Positions 51,892-61,414 of a stretch of 64,000 bases of DNA are shown here, in pieces. A program made the position numbers and the translations under genes. The DNA is from Paenibacillus_F chitinolyticus_A (lineage in GTDB: Bacteria; Bacillota; Bacilli; Paenibacillales; NBRC-103111): positions 2,356,001-2,420,000 of the forward strand of contig NZ_CP173427.1 of the NCBI RefSeq assembly GCF_045038035.1, read 5' to 3'. Position 1 is the stretch's first letter, and every line of letters begins with the position of its first letter. The notes beneath the pieces are model-generated. The model searched no databases. It was not told where the DNA came from and saw nothing but the letters and a program-made list of their open reading frames with translations.

Positions 51892-53040
51892 ATGGACCAG
51901 ACGACTCCCGCAACCGCAATTCTGGGCATAGGCACGGCAGTTCCGGCCTACCCGCTGAAACAATCGGAAGTAGTCCTCCGGTTGGCACAGGCTTTGGAAC
52001 GTTATCCCGATTCCGCCCGCTGGGCCAAACGGCTCTTCAAACAGTGCGGTGTTGAAACCCGGTACACCTGCGAACCCGGTCTTCTGGCGCCGGCTTCTTC
52101 ATGCCGCTATCTGCCGGATACGGAGCCGGGTCTTATCCCGTCGACTGCCGAACGGATGGCGGTTTATAAAAGAGAATCGGTGCCGCTGGCGCGTCAAGCG
52201 GCCGGACAGGCGCTGGCGGACAGCGGTATTTCGGTCTCGGACATCACACATCTGATTACCGTCAGCTGTACGGGGCAGTTCCTGCCGGGACTGGACGCCT
52301 CGCTTGTACAAGAGCTAGGCCTGTCCAGGGAAGTCTCTCGGATTCCGCTTCAATTCATCGGATGCGCGGCAGGACTGCGTGCCGTATGCCTGGCTCGCGA
52401 AATAGCGGATTCCGATCCGCTGGCGAACGTGCTGATCGTTAGCGTCGAATTGTGCACGCTGCATATACAGCCGTCCGGCTGTAAAGAAGCTCTTTTCGGA
52501 GCGTCGTTTTTCGGGGACGGCGCGTCCGCCTGCGTAATCGGACGCACGGGAAAATCGCGGCAGGGGATATTCGGGCTGGGGAATCACCGTTCCGTCCTCA
52601 TTCCGGAAGCGGCGGAGGAAATGACCTGGGAAGTCGGCAATTTCGGCTTCGACTTGTATTTGTCCCCGGCTATTCCCAAGCTCATTACGAACCGGATTCC
52701 GCAGGAGATCGGTAAACTGCTGGACGGGGAACACTTTCCCGGGCTGTGGGCGATTCATCCAGGAGGCAAAGGGATCGTGGATGCGGTCGCGCAGGTATAC
52801 GGCCTGACTGAAGAGCAGACTGCGCCCAGCAGACAAGTGCTGCGGGACTTCGGGAACCTCTCTTCCGCAACGATTCTTTTCGTCCTGCAGCAGATGCGGA
52901 CGGAGCTTCGGACGGCGAGGGCGGATGCCGCCGACGGGATCGCGCTTGCCTTCGGCCCCGGCCTTACGGCGGAGCTTATCCGGTTCACCTACATACCGGT
53001 AGGCGCTGCGCGGGAGAAAACAGCGGATGCCGCCGTTTGA
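51892..53040 (+). CDS. Type III polyketide synthase
   Basis: A 382-residue chalcone/stilbene-synthase-family enzyme with complete triad: Cys158 (FIGCAAG), His289 (AIHPGGKG) and Asn322 (GNLSSA). VSCTGQFLPGLDASLVQ and GASFFGDGASACVIG are also family-typical. It extends an acyl-CoA starter with malonyl-CoA to form pyrones, resorcinols or similar. The starter pocket cannot be read by eye. ATG with GAGGAGAT; overlaps the methyltransferase gene by 14 bp. Confidence 0.95.
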   Translation: MDQTTPATAILGIGTAVPAYPLKQSEVVLRLAQALERYPDSARWAKRLFKQCGVETRYTCEPGLLAPASSCRYLPDTEPGLIPSTAERMAVYKRESVPLARQAAGQALADSGISVSDITHLITVSCTGQFLPGLDASLVQELGLSREVSRIPLQFIGCAAGLRAVCLAREIADSDPLANVLIVSVELCTLHIQPSGCKEALFGASFFGDGASACVIGRTGKSRQGIFGLGNHRSVLIPEAAEEMTWEVGNFGFDLYLSPAIPKLITNRIPQEIGKLLDGEHFPGLWAIHPGGKGIVDAVAQVYGLTEEQTAPSRQVLRDFGNLSSATILFVLQQMRTELRTARADAADGIALAFGPGLTAELIRFTYIPVGAAREKTADAAV

Positions 53041-53770
53041 CCGCTTGCGCAGACGTTCGCCGGAAGCGGAGTATATGGATGATCTCACCTGCGGAGGAGC
53101 CGAGCTTACGGAGGCTTTACGGCATCTCCGCAGGCTCAACCGTCTGTTTGCGGCGTCCGGCCCGACCCTGTACGGGATCGAGAAATTGTGGACGGCAGCC
53201 GGAAAGCCGCCAGAACTGTCCGTGCTTGATATCGGTTCCGGCTCGGGCGACGTTAACCGTCACGTGCTCCGGTGGGCGGACGACCGCAAGATACGCGTGA
53301 CCGTCACCTTATGCGATATTACAGAAGAAGCCTGCGAAGAGGCACGGCGTATGTTCCGCGGCGAACCGAGAGTGGAGATCCGGCGGGTCAGTTTGTTCGA
53401 GCTTCCCGAAGGCTGCGCCGATATTGTGACCGGCACCCAGTTTCTCCATCACTTCTCCCCGGACGAGCTCCCAGGTGTCGTTCGCACGATGCTCCGTGCG
53501 TCCCGCCTCGGCGTCGCCGTTAACGATATTCACCGTCACTGGCTGGCCTGGTCCGCCGTCTGGCTGGCTTCCCGCGTTTTGTCGGGAAACCGCTACATCC
53601 GCCATGACGGACCGCTATCCGTCGCCAAAGGCTTCTCGCCTGAGGATTGGTCCGTTCTCGGGAAAGCACTGGAGACGCCCGGTTATCACGTCTCCTGGAG
53701 ACCGCTGTTCCGTTATGCGGTCGTGATTCCCCGGCAGCAGCCGGATGCGGGAACGGAGCCTAAGCCATGA
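53027..53770 (+). CDS. Class I SAM methyltransferase
   Basis: A 247-residue methyltransferase with motif I VLDIGSGSGDVNRHV, motif II TLCDITEEACEEA and a GTQFLHHFSPDELP region. In T3PKS operons of this kind it likely methylates the polyketide or its quinone/phenol product, but O- or C-methylation is not decidable. It overlaps the PKS upstream by 14 bp and the FAD gene downstream by 4. Confidence 0.92.
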   Translation: MPPFDRLRRRSPEAEYMDDLTCGGAELTEALRHLRRLNRLFAASGPTLYGIEKLWTAAGKPPELSVLDIGSGSGDVNRHVLRWADDRKIRVTVTLCDITEEACEEARRMFRGEPRVEIRRVSLFELPEGCADIVTGTQFLHHFSPDELPGVVRTMLRASRLGVAVNDIHRHWLAWSAVWLASRVLSGNRYIRHDGPLSVAKGFSPEDWSVLGKALETPGYHVSWRPLFRYAVVIPRQQPDAGTEPKP

Positions 53771-55236
53771 ACGTAACCGAGACGGACGTTGCCGTTCTGG
53801 GTGCGGGCTTAGCCGGAAGCCTTATCGCCAAAAGCTTGGCGGAGAAAGGATGGCGGACGCTGCTTGTGGACCGGCACCGCTTTCCCCGCCATAAGGTGTG
53901 CGGGGAGTTTCTGTCGCCGGAAGTCCGGCAGACGCTGGATGCCGCCGGTCTGCTGGACCGCGTGTCGGCCCTTCGCCCTGCCCGGGTGGAGCGGGCGCGG
54001 CTGATTTCCGCGGAAGGCGGCCATGTCGACATCCCGTTGCCGGGAACCGCTATGGGACTGAGCCGCTTCCGGCTTGACGAAGCGCTGCATGAGGCTGCCG
54101 CAGCGGCGGGAGCCCGGGTCCTGACCTCAGCGGCGGTTCTCTCGGTTACGAGGCTCGCCGATGAAAGCTGCGAGGTAAGAGTGAAGAGAGAGGACGGCAT
54201 GGAGGTCATCCGGGCCCGCACGGTTATTGCCGCCTGGGGAGCGAACGGGCAGGCTCTCGTAACCGGTGCTTGCTGCCCGGGTGACTACGGCGGGGGGAGA
54301 TTTTCCGGAGGGCCGGGGAGTCTGCAGGGGTCACAAGGAACGTCGATCCTGACAAGAATGGAGACGGAGAGGCCGTTAAATTCTTTTATGCCGTTAAATT
54401 TGCTGGACCCGGCAGATCAGAAAAGCCTGGCTAGCTCATCAAACCGGACAAAACGGGCAAACACGACAGACCCGGCGACCCCGGCAATCCAGACAACCCC
54501 AACAGACCCAACAGACCCAATAACCCCGGCAACCCAGGGAAAACAAGCCCGCTCCACCCGAGAGGGACGTACCCGCCGAGCCCTGAACGCGTGGAAACGC
54601 AGCTCCCCCGACTATATGGGCGTCAAATCTCATTACACGGGAATCGAGATAGGGCCGGTCGTCGAGCTGTATCTCTTTCCCGGCGGCTACCTGGGGCTGT
54701 GCCCCATAGAAGACGGCCTCGTCAACGTCTCCGCGCTGCTGTCGCGGGATGCGTTCCGCGGCGCGGGCAAGAGCGTGCTCGCCCTGCTGGAAGCCGCCGC
54801 GCAGCGGTGCCCTCCGCTTCATGCGAAGCTGAAGCGGGGTCTGCCTGTGCCGGGTGCACAGGCAGCGGTCGCGCCGGTGAAGCTGAACCGGCGCCTGAAC
54901 CCCTGGGACATGGTGCCGCGCCTGGGGGATTCATCGGCGATGATTCCCCCGCTGTGCGGAGACGGCATGTCCATGGCCCTCCGCTCGGCGCGGCTGTGCG
55001 CCCCCCTGGCAGACGACTATCTGCGGGGGAAGCTCAGCCTTGCCGGTTGGGAAGAGCAGTACGTCCGCGCCGTTAAGCGGACGTTCGGGAGGCCGCTGAG
55101 GTGGGGACGGCTGCTTCAGTCTTCCCTCGATAGTCCGGCCGCGGTGCGCTTGCTGCTGCGTCTTGCGCAGCTTTCGCCGGGCATGGCCTCCGGATTATTG
55201 GAGGCCACCCGGCTGAAGCCGGAAGGAGAATACTAA
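53767..55236 (+). CDS. FAD-dependent oxidoreductase with low-complexity insertion
   Basis: A 489-residue flavoprotein of the geranylgeranyl-reductase/FixC-like family. The N-terminus DVAVLGAGLAGSLIAKSLAE is a GxGxxG dinucleotide fold, followed by FPRHKVCGEFLSPE and, late, PLCGDGMSMALRSARLCAPL for FAD. Between them (about residues 171-278) lies an unusual insertion: Gly/Ser-rich, then Thr/Pro/Asp-rich repeats (TPTDPTDPITPATQ) before YMGVKSHYTGIEIG resumes. The family normally has a short loop there. Likely oxidises or reduces the T3PKS product. Confidence 0.9.
   Translation: MNVTETDVAVLGAGLAGSLIAKSLAEKGWRTLLVDRHRFPRHKVCGEFLSPEVRQTLDAAGLLDRVSALRPARVERARLISAEGGHVDIPLPGTAMGLSRFRLDEALHEAAAAAGARVLTSAAVLSVTRLADESCEVRVKREDGMEVIRARTVIAAWGANGQALVTGACCPGDYGGGRFSGGPGSLQGSQGTSILTRMETERPLNSFMPLNLLDPADQKSLASSSNRTKRANTTDPATPAIQTTPTDPTDPITPATQGKQARSTREGRTRRALNAWKRSSPDYMGVKSHYTGIEIGPVVELYLFPGGYLGLCPIEDGLVNVSALLSRDAFRGAGKSVLALLEAAAQRCPPLHAKLKRGLPVPGAQAAVAPVKLNRRLNPWDMVPRLGDSSAMIPPLCGDGMSMALRSARLCAPLADDYLRGKLSLAGWEEQYVRAVKRTFGRPLRWGRLLQSSLDSPAAVRLLLRLAQLSPGMASGLLEATRLKPEGEY
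54457..54541 (+). repeat. In-frame ACC/CAACAG-type microsatellite in FAD gene
   Basis: A degenerate array of short units such as CCCGGC, AACCCC and AACAGACCC encodes T-D-P/T-P repeats in the insertion of the FAD oxidoreductase. It is biased to A and C on the coding strand, unlike the flanking GC-rich codons. Confidence 0.7.
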
Positions 55237-55275
55237 TCTTCGGTACCTATTCGGAAATGAGAGGAGGGCATGGGC

Positions 55276-57396
55276 TTGCACAGACTGGCTGTCCTCTCTT
55301 TCCGCTATCCGAAGATTATTCTTGCCTGCTGGGCGGCCTGCCTCGTTTTCTTCGGGGGCTGTGCGCTCAACCTTCCTTCCGTGCTCCAGGGGCACGGACT
55401 CGACCCCGAAGGCTCGTTCGGCACGGTCCGGGAGCGGCTGGACGCGGGTTTTAACCGGCCTGCCGAGCCGGTCGTTCTTTGGTTCGAGCAGAACGCGCCG
55501 GGTCCGAAGGAGGAATTTAAAGCTTATATCCGCTCCGTTCTGCGCAATGCCGAGGGCTTGCCTGGATTGGAGAGGATCGTTTCGCCCCTGGATCAGGAGG
55601 TGATGCTGCGTTCCGGTAAGGCCTACGCGCTGCTGGACATCCGCTTTACCGGACGAAACGAACAGGCGGTGCTGGGTGAGCTGCGCGGACGCCTGCCCGT
55701 TCATCCCGGCTTCGCGTGGAAGCTCACCGGGAAGCCGGTCGTTCAGGCGGATGTGAATGCGGCTAGCGAAAAAGATATGAGAAAAGCGGAGCTGATAGGG
55801 CTTCCCGCTGCGTTTCTTATCTTGTGGATAGCCTTCGGCGGAGCGGCGACCGCTTTGATTCCGGTTTTACTCGGATTGGTTTCCACCGTAGTCGCGATGG
55901 GAATCGTTTACTGGATCGGGATGGTGACGGATTTGTCCAATTTCGTTCTCAACGTCATTCCGATGGTGGGGCTGGCGCTGAGTATCGATTTTTCCCTGAT
56001 GCTCGTGAGCCGGTACCGGGAAGAACTGAGCTGCGGCAGGGCCGAACCGGCGCTTCGGTTTACTATGCGGACTTCGGGAAGAGCGGTCTTGTATTCGGCC
56101 GGTTGCGTGGCGCTTGGCCTGCTCGGCATCCTGTTCATCCCTCTTCCGATGTTCGCCTCGGTCGCGTGGGCTGCCTTTACCGTCCTGACTGTCTCCGTGT
56201 TCTTGTCATTTACGCTGCTGCCTGCGGTGTTGTCTTTGCTGCGGACAAGGATTGAAGCGGAGAACGACGCCCGGTTTCCCGTTAACGGCGGCCGGTTCTG
56301 GCATCGCTTGTCTGCGGCCGTTATGAAAAGACCCCTGCGGCTGGCGCTGCTCGCCATCCTGATCGTTTTCATCTTCATCCTGCCGGCGGGCCGGATGAAG
56401 ATGGCGGTTCCGGATGCGGCTTCGCTTCCCGAAGGGACGGAATCGCGCACCGCAGCCGAACAGCTGGCCGCCCGTTTTCCTTCACCGGAAGCCACCCTTC
56501 TTCTGGGTGCGGAAGATGCCGGTGCGCACAGCGGACAACGTTTTGACTGGCAGCATGCTTACCGGCTGTTTCAGCGGCTTCAGCGGGACCCGCAAGTAAT
56601 CCGGGTGGACTCGGTTTTCTCCAGACCGGGCATGAACGGTGAACAGCTCTCTCTGTTTCTTGAAAAGCCGGGTGTCCGTCACGAAGCCTCTTTACTTCCC
56701 TTTTATTTTCATCAAAATCAGTTGGTCCTGGACGTTTACCTTCGCACCGATCCCGATTCGGAAGCAACGAGACAGTGGCTGCGCAAATGGGAGGCGGCGG
56801 GCAATCAAGAGCAGATTCCGTTTCAACTGGGCGGTGAGACCAAGTATCGTCAGGAAGTGTACGACGCCATTTTTACCAACCTGCATAAAGTGCTGCTGTT
56901 TGTCCTCGTTACGAATTTTTTCCTGCTGTACAAGGCGTTCGGGTCCGTATTCATTCCTCTTAAAACGCTTCTGATGAATGTTCTCAGCATTACCGCTTCA
57001 TTCGGTTTGTTGACCTGGATTTTTCAGGAAGGGGTGGCCGATGGCGGCGGCTCCATCGCGATCATGATTCCCGTATTCATCTTCGGCCTTGTTTTCGGCA
57101 TCAGCATGGACTACGGGGTGTTCCTGGTCGCCCGAATTGCCGAGGTTTACCGGCAGACGCAGGACAACGATTACGCGGTTGCAGCCGGACTGGCCTCCAC
57201 AAGCCGGATCATTACGTCGGCGGCGGCGATCATGATCGCCGTCACGCTTCCGTTTGCGGGAGCGGACGTAGCGGGGGTTAAACAGCTGGGGACCGGTATC
57301 GCGGGGGCCATTTTTCTGGATGCCACCCTGATCCGCATGATTCTGGTGCCTGCCTTAATGAAACTTCTGGGCCGGTGGAACTGGTGGGCGCCCTAA
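55276..57396 (+). CDS. MMPL-family RND-type transporter
   Basis: A 706-residue exporter with two six-helix halves and large extracytoplasmic loops. Family motifs include GLALSIDFSLMLVSRYREEL (helix with conserved Asp) and its second-half counterpart GLVFGISMDYGVFLVARIAEV, with SAAAIMIAVTLPF. MMPL proteins export lipids and polyketide-like molecules. AGGAGGG lies 1 nt from ATG 55270 but 7 nt from TTG 55276, so TTG is the better start. Its place after the T3PKS genes suggests it exports the product. Confidence 0.93.
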   Translation: MHRLAVLSFRYPKIILACWAACLVFFGGCALNLPSVLQGHGLDPEGSFGTVRERLDAGFNRPAEPVVLWFEQNAPGPKEEFKAYIRSVLRNAEGLPGLERIVSPLDQEVMLRSGKAYALLDIRFTGRNEQAVLGELRGRLPVHPGFAWKLTGKPVVQADVNAASEKDMRKAELIGLPAAFLILWIAFGGAATALIPVLLGLVSTVVAMGIVYWIGMVTDLSNFVLNVIPMVGLALSIDFSLMLVSRYREELSCGRAEPALRFTMRTSGRAVLYSAGCVALGLLGILFIPLPMFASVAWAAFTVLTVSVFLSFTLLPAVLSLLRTRIEAENDARFPVNGGRFWHRLSAAVMKRPLRLALLAILIVFIFILPAGRMKMAVPDAASLPEGTESRTAAEQLAARFPSPEATLLLGAEDAGAHSGQRFDWQHAYRLFQRLQRDPQVIRVDSVFSRPGMNGEQLSLFLEKPGVRHEASLLPFYFHQNQLVLDVYLRTDPDSEATRQWLRKWEAAGNQEQIPFQLGGETKYRQEVYDAIFTNLHKVLLFVLVTNFFLLYKAFGSVFIPLKTLLMNVLSITASFGLLTWIFQEGVADGGGSIAIMIPVFIFGLVFGISMDYGVFLVARIAEVYRQTQDNDYAVAAGLASTSRIITSAAAIMIAVTLPFAGADVAGVKQLGTGIAGAIFLDATLIRMILVPALMKLLGRWNWWAP

Positions 57397-57410
57397 AAAC
57401 AAAAGGTGCG

Positions 57411-57436
57411 AAACCGCAGCTCCTGCGGTTTTTTTG
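57411..57436 (+). terminator. Terminator after MMPL gene
   Basis: AAACCGCAG/CTGCGGTTT stem (57411-57419 with 57423-57431), 3-nt loop and T-run. The stretch to 57602 has AT-rich possible promoter sequence (TTGTCA near 57480) but no clear site. Confidence 0.85.
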
Positions 57437-57602
57437 TGTGTTTATAAGGGATTGAGGTTGTTTTTCAATAAGAAATACTTGTCACTTTTTACGAAGTTAT
57501 AACTATATCGGGGGGATGGGCGTTTATTTATGCTACAATCGAAGTAACTTTGTGCCTTACGCTTGATCTCTAGTCTAAACTTCGTGAGTGAGGAGCAGCG
57601 CT

Positions 57603-59039
57603 ATGTCAGATGATGAACCCGATGATTTACAGGAAACCGGAAGTCTCAAGGAAGCCGAACCGGACGGAGTTTCCGCCGGCTCAGACCGGAGAGATGAGCG
57701 CGTGTCCCCGGCTCATGAAGCGGTTACCTTCTGGAAGCTGCTTGTCTTCTTCGTACCGCTCGGCATAGCGGCCAGTCTGGTCACGATGTCCCATTCGATC
57801 ATTAACAGTACGCTTGCCCGGGCGCCCGATCCCGAACATGTTATCGCGGGATATGCCATTGCGATGAGCCTTCTGGGCATAACGGAGAAGCCGGCCGTGC
57901 TGCTCAGGCAGACATGTTCCGCGCTTGTCCGCGACCGGGTCTCGTTTCGCGCCATGCGGCGGGTCGCGTTTTACGTATTCGCGTCCATTATGGCGGCCGG
58001 ACTGATCTTGTCTTATTTACCGCCCGGAAAATGGCTGATGGGCGCCGTTTTCGGAATCGGCGGGGCACAGCTCGAAAACGTTCTGAACGTTTACCGGATT
58101 CTTATGTTCGTCAGCCTGTTTTCCGGGCTGAGATGCCTTTACCACGGCTTGATTATTTATAACAAAAGAACGTTCTGGCTCACGATCGGCATGGTCGTCC
58201 GTCTTGTCGGCATGTATCTCGTCGCGCAGTATTACATACGGGTACACGGAGTTACCGGAAGCAGCGTGGGCGCGATCATTTTCCTCGTCGGCATGGTGAT
58301 CGAGAGCGCCGTTGCGGTGTGGGAGGGCAGTGCGCTGCTTAAGCATAAAATACCGGAGAAGAATCCGGGGCATACCATTGAAAAAACGGGCGATGTTTTC
58401 CGCTTTTACAAGCCGCTCCTCTTCTCGTCGTTTATTGCGGTCGTGATCGGACCTTCGCTAAACGCTTTACTCGGCAAGGCGGGAGATGCCGTTATCGCTA
58501 TCGCGGCGTTCGCGGTCGCCTCCAATTTGACGCAGCTCGTCCAAAGCTTTTTTTCGTATATTCATCAGATTGTCCTGAATTTCTACCGGATTCATCCGGG
58601 ACGCGTCAAGCGTTTCGTGCTGGTCATCAGTTTTATCCCGTCCGTTCTGATCGGTTTGCTTGCTTATACGGATGCCGGGCCCTGGTTTCTGAACGAAGTC
58701 ATCGGTGTCGGCGACCGGCTGATGGAGGAAGTGATCAAAACGCTGCGCGTGTTTATGATTCTCACGCTTGTGTTTCCCTGGCTCGATTACGGCAACGGGA
58801 TTCTTATGCTGCGCCGGGAAACGAGGACGATGGTCTATTCGCAATCGGCCAACGTTACCGTGATGCTCGTCTCGCTTGTTCTGCTGATTGTGATCACGCC
58901 GGGCTGGAACGGGGCAATCGGTGCGTTTGCCCAGTCAGTCGGAACGCTGGCTGAGTGTATCGTCGTATTCGCTGCGGTAAAGCGCGGCAGGGGAGAAGCG
59001 CTCGTAAGCGGCAGCGCCCCGCGAGAAAAATCCGTCTAA
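57603..59039 (+). CDS. MATE-like polytopic transporter
   Basis: A 478-residue membrane protein starting at ATG 57603 (GAGGAG, 9-nt spacing), with an acidic N-terminal tail (1-45) and about twelve helices. FFVPLGIAASLVTMSHSIIN and the related later segment FYKPLLFSSFIAVVIGP show the internal twofold repeat of the MOP/MATE superfamily. Cation-driven export of a drug or natural product is likely. It is the nearest gene after the MMPL exporter but has its own transcription unit. Confidence 0.85.
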   Translation: MSDDEPDDLQETGSLKEAEPDGVSAGSDRRDERVSPAHEAVTFWKLLVFFVPLGIAASLVTMSHSIINSTLARAPDPEHVIAGYAIAMSLLGITEKPAVLLRQTCSALVRDRVSFRAMRRVAFYVFASIMAAGLILSYLPPGKWLMGAVFGIGGAQLENVLNVYRILMFVSLFSGLRCLYHGLIIYNKRTFWLTIGMVVRLVGMYLVAQYYIRVHGVTGSSVGAIIFLVGMVIESAVAVWEGSALLKHKIPEKNPGHTIEKTGDVFRFYKPLLFSSFIAVVIGPSLNALLGKAGDAVIAIAAFAVASNLTQLVQSFFSYIHQIVLNFYRIHPGRVKRFVLVISFIPSVLIGLLAYTDAGPWFLNEVIGVGDRLMEEVIKTLRVFMILTLVFPWLDYGNGILMLRRETRTMVYSQSANVTVMLVSLVLLIVITPGWNGAIGAFAQSVGTLAECIVVFAAVKRGRGEALVSGSAPREKSV

Positions 59040-59167
59040 TCCTTTCAATAATTTAAACGAAATTTAAACAAACCCCTTCCTCCTTTTAAATGGCAAGGTT
59101 TAGCATAAAGGTGGTCATCCTCATGACGCTTTTACTTACCGGCTTACTTACTAGGGGGGAATTTCTT

Positions 59168-60604
59168 TTGTATTTACATCATCTGAAGCTAAGAACCATC
59201 AAAACGACCGTCGCCTTGACGATAGCCGCCGTCTGCGCTTTTCCCGCTGCGGGTATGGCAGCCGCCGATACCGCTGCGGACAGCAAGCCGCCCGCAGTCA
59301 GAACAACGGAGCAGTACGGCCGCAACTGGGCGAACTGGCTTCAAAGCCACGCGTATGCCCTGGACCGCATCCAGCCTGAAGCAAGCGTGAAAGGCATCAT
59401 AGAAAAAGACCGGTTTAAGGATCTGGAATTTCTGAAACCGCTGCTGATCGACAAAAAATTGGTCTACCTCGGTGAAAACACGCATGGGGCGGCGGAATAC
59501 AGCTCTTCGAAAGTCCGTCTCATTCAATACCTGCACCAGGAGCTCGGTTACGATGTCATCGCTTTCGAATCGGGACTAGGAAATGCGTCCGCCGCCCTTG
59601 CCAAAAGCGCCGATTCGACTCCGGAACAAATGATGAAAGAAGCCATTTTCGGAGTGTGGTGGTCCAAGGAAACGCTGCCTCTATTCGACTATATCAAGCA
59701 GACTCTCGCAACGGACAAGCCCTTGATCCTGAGCGGATTCGATATGCAAATTCAGTCCCCGTATTCGGAGTTCGTCCGTGACTGGATCGGGTCCAGAGAC
59801 GCCAAATTGGCCGAAGCGTTCGCGGATGCGGAGCGGGAGCTTGGCGATTGGAGCTTCAGTGAAGACGAAGCGGGATACGCCAAGGCGAAACCGCGTCTGC
59901 TGGAAACGTATGCGGGCATGAAAACGTTTGTGAAAGAGAACGCCGACAAGCTGAAAGCGGACTATCCCCGTAACCCGCACTTGATCGAGATGACGCAGCG
60001 CGTTCTGGATGACCGCATCGAGGTCATCCGTACATATACCGAAGCGAATATCCGCAGCAACCTTGCGCTCAAGAAGAACGATATCGTCCCCTTCCAGGAA
60101 ACCGTTAGGATGCGTGACGAGATGATGGCCGCTAATCTGACCTGGCTTGCCGAACAAGTTTATCCGGACAAGAAAATCATTGTCTGGGGACATAACGTAC
60201 ATATTCGGAAGAAAAACTCGGCGGTTTTAAATTCGGCCTACTCGGGTCTGAGCCTTATGGGCGAGAGCATGCCGGCCCGTCTAAAGAAACAGAGCTATGT
60301 GATCGGCCTGTATACGTATCAAGGCGAAGCCGCCAACAATATGGGGCAGAGCTATCCCATCGTTAAGCCGGAACGGGGTTCGCTCGAAGACATTTTGAAG
60401 CAGTACGGGCATCCTTATACGTTCGTAGATATCAAATACCGTAAAGACAAACCGGGAACTTCCTGGATGTTTGAACCCCGTCTCTCACTCGATTGGGGAT
60501 TAATGCAGGAAAGCTTTATTCCACGCGACCAGTTTGACGGGCTGCTGCTTATCGATACGGTCCATGCGCCGTCTTACATACGCGGTAAACAGGGTTCGCA
60601 GTAG
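59168..60604 (+). CDS. Secreted erythromycin-esterase-family protein
   Basis: A 478-residue protein with a signal peptide (about 1-33) from TTG 59168, nine bases after AGGGGGGA; longer starts at 59123 or 59090 are weaker. Core motifs of the family are VYLGENTHGAAEYSS, VIAFESGLGN and KIIVWGHNVHI, which carry the conserved His and Glu residues. Family members hydrolyse macrolide lactones, but many Bacillales members have unknown substrate; an extracytoplasmic location is unusual for a resistance esterase. Confidence 0.88.
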   Translation: MYLHHLKLRTIKTTVALTIAAVCAFPAAGMAAADTAADSKPPAVRTTEQYGRNWANWLQSHAYALDRIQPEASVKGIIEKDRFKDLEFLKPLLIDKKLVYLGENTHGAAEYSSSKVRLIQYLHQELGYDVIAFESGLGNASAALAKSADSTPEQMMKEAIFGVWWSKETLPLFDYIKQTLATDKPLILSGFDMQIQSPYSEFVRDWIGSRDAKLAEAFADAERELGDWSFSEDEAGYAKAKPRLLETYAGMKTFVKENADKLKADYPRNPHLIEMTQRVLDDRIEVIRTYTEANIRSNLALKKNDIVPFQETVRMRDEMMAANLTWLAEQVYPDKKIIVWGHNVHIRKKNSAVLNSAYSGLSLMGESMPARLKKQSYVIGLYTYQGEAANNMGQSYPIVKPERGSLEDILKQYGHPYTFVDIKYRKDKPGTSWMFEPRLSLDWGLMQESFIPRDQFDGLLLIDTVHAPSYIRGKQGSQ

Positions 60605-60626
60605 CACTGCCCTCCCATAATGAACG

Positions 60627-60666
60627 GCCGGAATCCGCTTAGGCAGATGACCGGCTTTTTTTCGTT
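60627..60666 (+). terminator. Terminator after esterase
   Basis: Stem GCCGG/CCGGC with an inner ATC/GAT pairing, followed by eight T residues. A TATAAT (about 60703) further on probably serves the next gene. Confidence 0.6.
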
Positions 60667-60751
60667 TAACCTGAAAAGATGCAAGTGAGATATAAAATCC
60701 GATATAATCAAAAATAAAGTAAAATTGTTCCAAGGAGAGGAGGTTGGATAG

Positions 60752-61375
60752 ATGTATTATTTTGAGGACCGGATCGAAGCCGAGGCGGAATTGCGTGAGA
60801 TGCTGGGGTACCCCAACAAAATCGTGGAAGCGATGAAAATCACTTATATGGAGCGGCACTGCCGGGAATTTATCGGTCTGTCGCCTATCCTGTTTGCGTC
60901 GACGGCCGATCTCTGGGGAAATTGCGACGTTTCGCCGAGAGGCGACGCGCCCGGTTTCGTGAAGGTGCTGGACGATCATCATCTGATTATTCCCGAAAGG
61001 CCAGGCAACCGGCGCATGAACACATACCGGAATATTCTGGAGAATCCGCATATCGGACTCATTTTTATTATACCGGGCTTGGAAGAAACCTTGCGGATTA
61101 ACGGAAAAGCCTGTCTGACGAAAAATCCCGGTCTGCTCGCTCCGCTTGAGGCGCACGGCAAGATTCCGAAGCTGGCGATCGGGGTCGAGGTGGAAGAAGT
61201 TTTTCTCCACTGCGCGAAAGCGTTTAAACGGTCCGAGCTGTGGGATACGAAGACCTGGCCTGCGGCGCTGCCCTCCGTACCGGAAATGATTGCCGCTCAC
61301 GCCAATCGTCCGGACATTACGGCGGATGAGGTTTCCAAAGGGTTAAAGGACAGCTATGAGAAGAGGATGTATTGA
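60752..61375 (+). CDS. PPOX-type FMN-binding flavoprotein (MSMEG_1061-like)
   Basis: A 207-residue split-barrel flavoprotein with the subfamily signature ADLWGNCDVSPRGDAPGFV, PERPGNRRMNTYRNILENP for FMN binding, GLIFIIPGLEETLRINGKA and the end EVSKGLKDSYEKRMY. Characterised relatives are few; it may be a flavin/F420-type reductase or haem-related. ATG with GGAGAGGAGG. Confidence 0.9.
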   Translation: MYYFEDRIEAEAELREMLGYPNKIVEAMKITYMERHCREFIGLSPILFASTADLWGNCDVSPRGDAPGFVKVLDDHHLIIPERPGNRRMNTYRNILENPHIGLIFIIPGLEETLRINGKACLTKNPGLLAPLEAHGKIPKLAIGVEVEEVFLHCAKAFKRSELWDTKTWPAALPSVPEMIAAHANRPDITADEVSKGLKDSYEKRMY

Positions 61376-61414
61376 GACTCTCAGCATACTCTGGGCATAT
61401 AGGAGGTCGGTTTA

